Below, piece after piece: positions 13,164 to 13,533 of a stretch of DNA of 13,533 nt (position 1 is its first letter; the number at the start of each line of letters is the position of its first letter). The DNA lies in contig JAVVHH010000104.1 of assembly GCA_032249615.1 (NCBI GenBank), forward strand, positions 1-13,533. The letters run 5' to 3'. This stretch comes from JAVVHH01 sp032249615. GTDB lineage: Bacteria > Pseudomonadota > Alphaproteobacteria > Acetobacterales > Acetobacteraceae. The notes under the pieces were generated by a model. That model did not search any database. It was not told the origin of the DNA and worked only from the letters and a program-made list of their open reading frames with translations. A program made the position numbers and the translations under genes.

Positions 13164-13533
13164 TTGAAATTGACCGACGCGACCATCGCGGAGCTGCGCT
13201 GCCCGGACGGTAAGAAGGACGCGATGTTCTTCGACGACCAGCTGAAGGGGTTCGGGATCCGGGTCATGCCGAACCGGGCGGACGGGCAGCATCGCAAGGT
13301 GTTCCTCATGCAGTATCGGGCGGACGGAAAGGTCCGGCGCGAGACGATCGGGGATTGGGGTAGCGAGCTGAGCACCGCCCAGGCCAGGAGAAAAGCGGAG
13401 GCGCTACGCGGCAGAGTTCGTGACGGACGCGACCCAGTTGCCGAGCGAAAGGCGGCAGCTGCGGCCCGGCGGCTTGCTGAGGCCGAGTCTAGGTCCTCAA
13501 CCCATAAATGTCTTGCTGCGACGCTGTGCGGGG
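13164..13533 (+). CDS. tyrosine recombinase/integrase, N-terminal part (3' partial)
   Basis: The frame runs from TTG at 13164 through the right edge, giving about 123 residues. It starts Met-Lys-Leu-Thr-Asp-Ala-Thr-Ile-Ala-Glu-Leu, followed by Gly-Phe-Gly-Ile-Arg-Val, then Phe-Leu-Met-Gln-Tyr-Arg, Thr-Ile-Gly-Asp-Trp-Gly, Thr-Ala-Gln-Ala-Arg-Arg-Lys-Ala and Gly-Arg-Asp-Pro-Val-Ala-Glu-Arg. This is the arm-type DNA-binding domain (DUF4102-like) of P4-like integrases of genomic islands and prophages. No ATG is available in frame nearby, and a Shine-Dalgarno is not obvious (GGGAGG at 13137-13142 is 21 nt away), so TTG is the best start. The catalytic domain is beyond the window. The last ~15 residues are less family-like, so decay or a frameshift cannot be excluded. 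Confidence 0.82.
   Translation, partial: MKLTDATIAELRCPDGKKDAMFFDDQLKGFGIRVMPNRADGQHRKVFLMQYRADGKVRRETIGDWGSELSTAQARRKAEALRGRVRDGRDPVAERKAAAAARRLAEAESRSSTHKCLAATLCG

Noticed and set aside
12812..13375. A 187-codon minus-strand frame across the tRNA fragment and integrase start
   Set aside because: It covers the att site and repeats and runs antisense to a recognisable integrase N-terminus. Its product resembles no family I know.

Overview
The window is a high-GC (roughly two-thirds G+C by eye) bacterial chromosome segment. Gene content and style suggest an alphaproteobacterium, perhaps in or near the Rhodospirillales/Acetobacterales. This is inference from protein flavour and codon bias, not a phylogenetic result. 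Twelve protein genes are supported, ten of them complete. The last ~600 bases look like the boundary of an integrated mobile element.

Layout. (a) 2-1396: 3' part of a PLP-dependent group II (tyrosine-decarboxylase-like) amino acid decarboxylase. (b) 4233-1410, minus strand: a probable three-gene operon in the order DUF6502 protein, DUF5666 lipoprotein (overlapping ATGA), small lipoprotein. (c) 4342-6495, plus: kynureninase followed 57 bp later by a metallo-beta-lactamase-fold hydrolase that lacks one expected metal-binding His. (d) 7708-6503, minus: an orphan periplasmic substrate-binding protein of the branched-chain amino acid/amide type, divergent from a zinc alcohol dehydrogenase (7810-8859). 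(e) 9456-8860, minus: a secreted protein that is a clear paralog of the lipoprotein at 1410-2057. (f) 11161-9542, minus: an ABC-F ATPase. (g) 11292-12905, plus: a Cache-GGDEF diguanylate cyclase. (h) 12940-13533: the 3' part of a tRNA-Arg(ACG) gene, a set of 10-bp-phased GCC repeats, and the 5' end of a tyrosine recombinase gene.

How it fits together. The decarboxylase, kynureninase and perhaps the hydrolase and binding protein hint at aromatic or amino acid metabolism, but no complete pathway is present. The DUF6502/DUF5666/lipoprotein group and the distant secreted paralog form an uncharacterised envelope theme. The two paralogs share a conserved Cys pair exactly 28 residues apart and a long invariant core.

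The right edge is the most structured non-coding part. The tRNA 3' fragment, the helically phased repeats and the integrase with its N-terminal arm-binding domain together read as the att end of an integrative element or genomic island that continues to the right. Everything left of about 12940 is probably resident chromosome.
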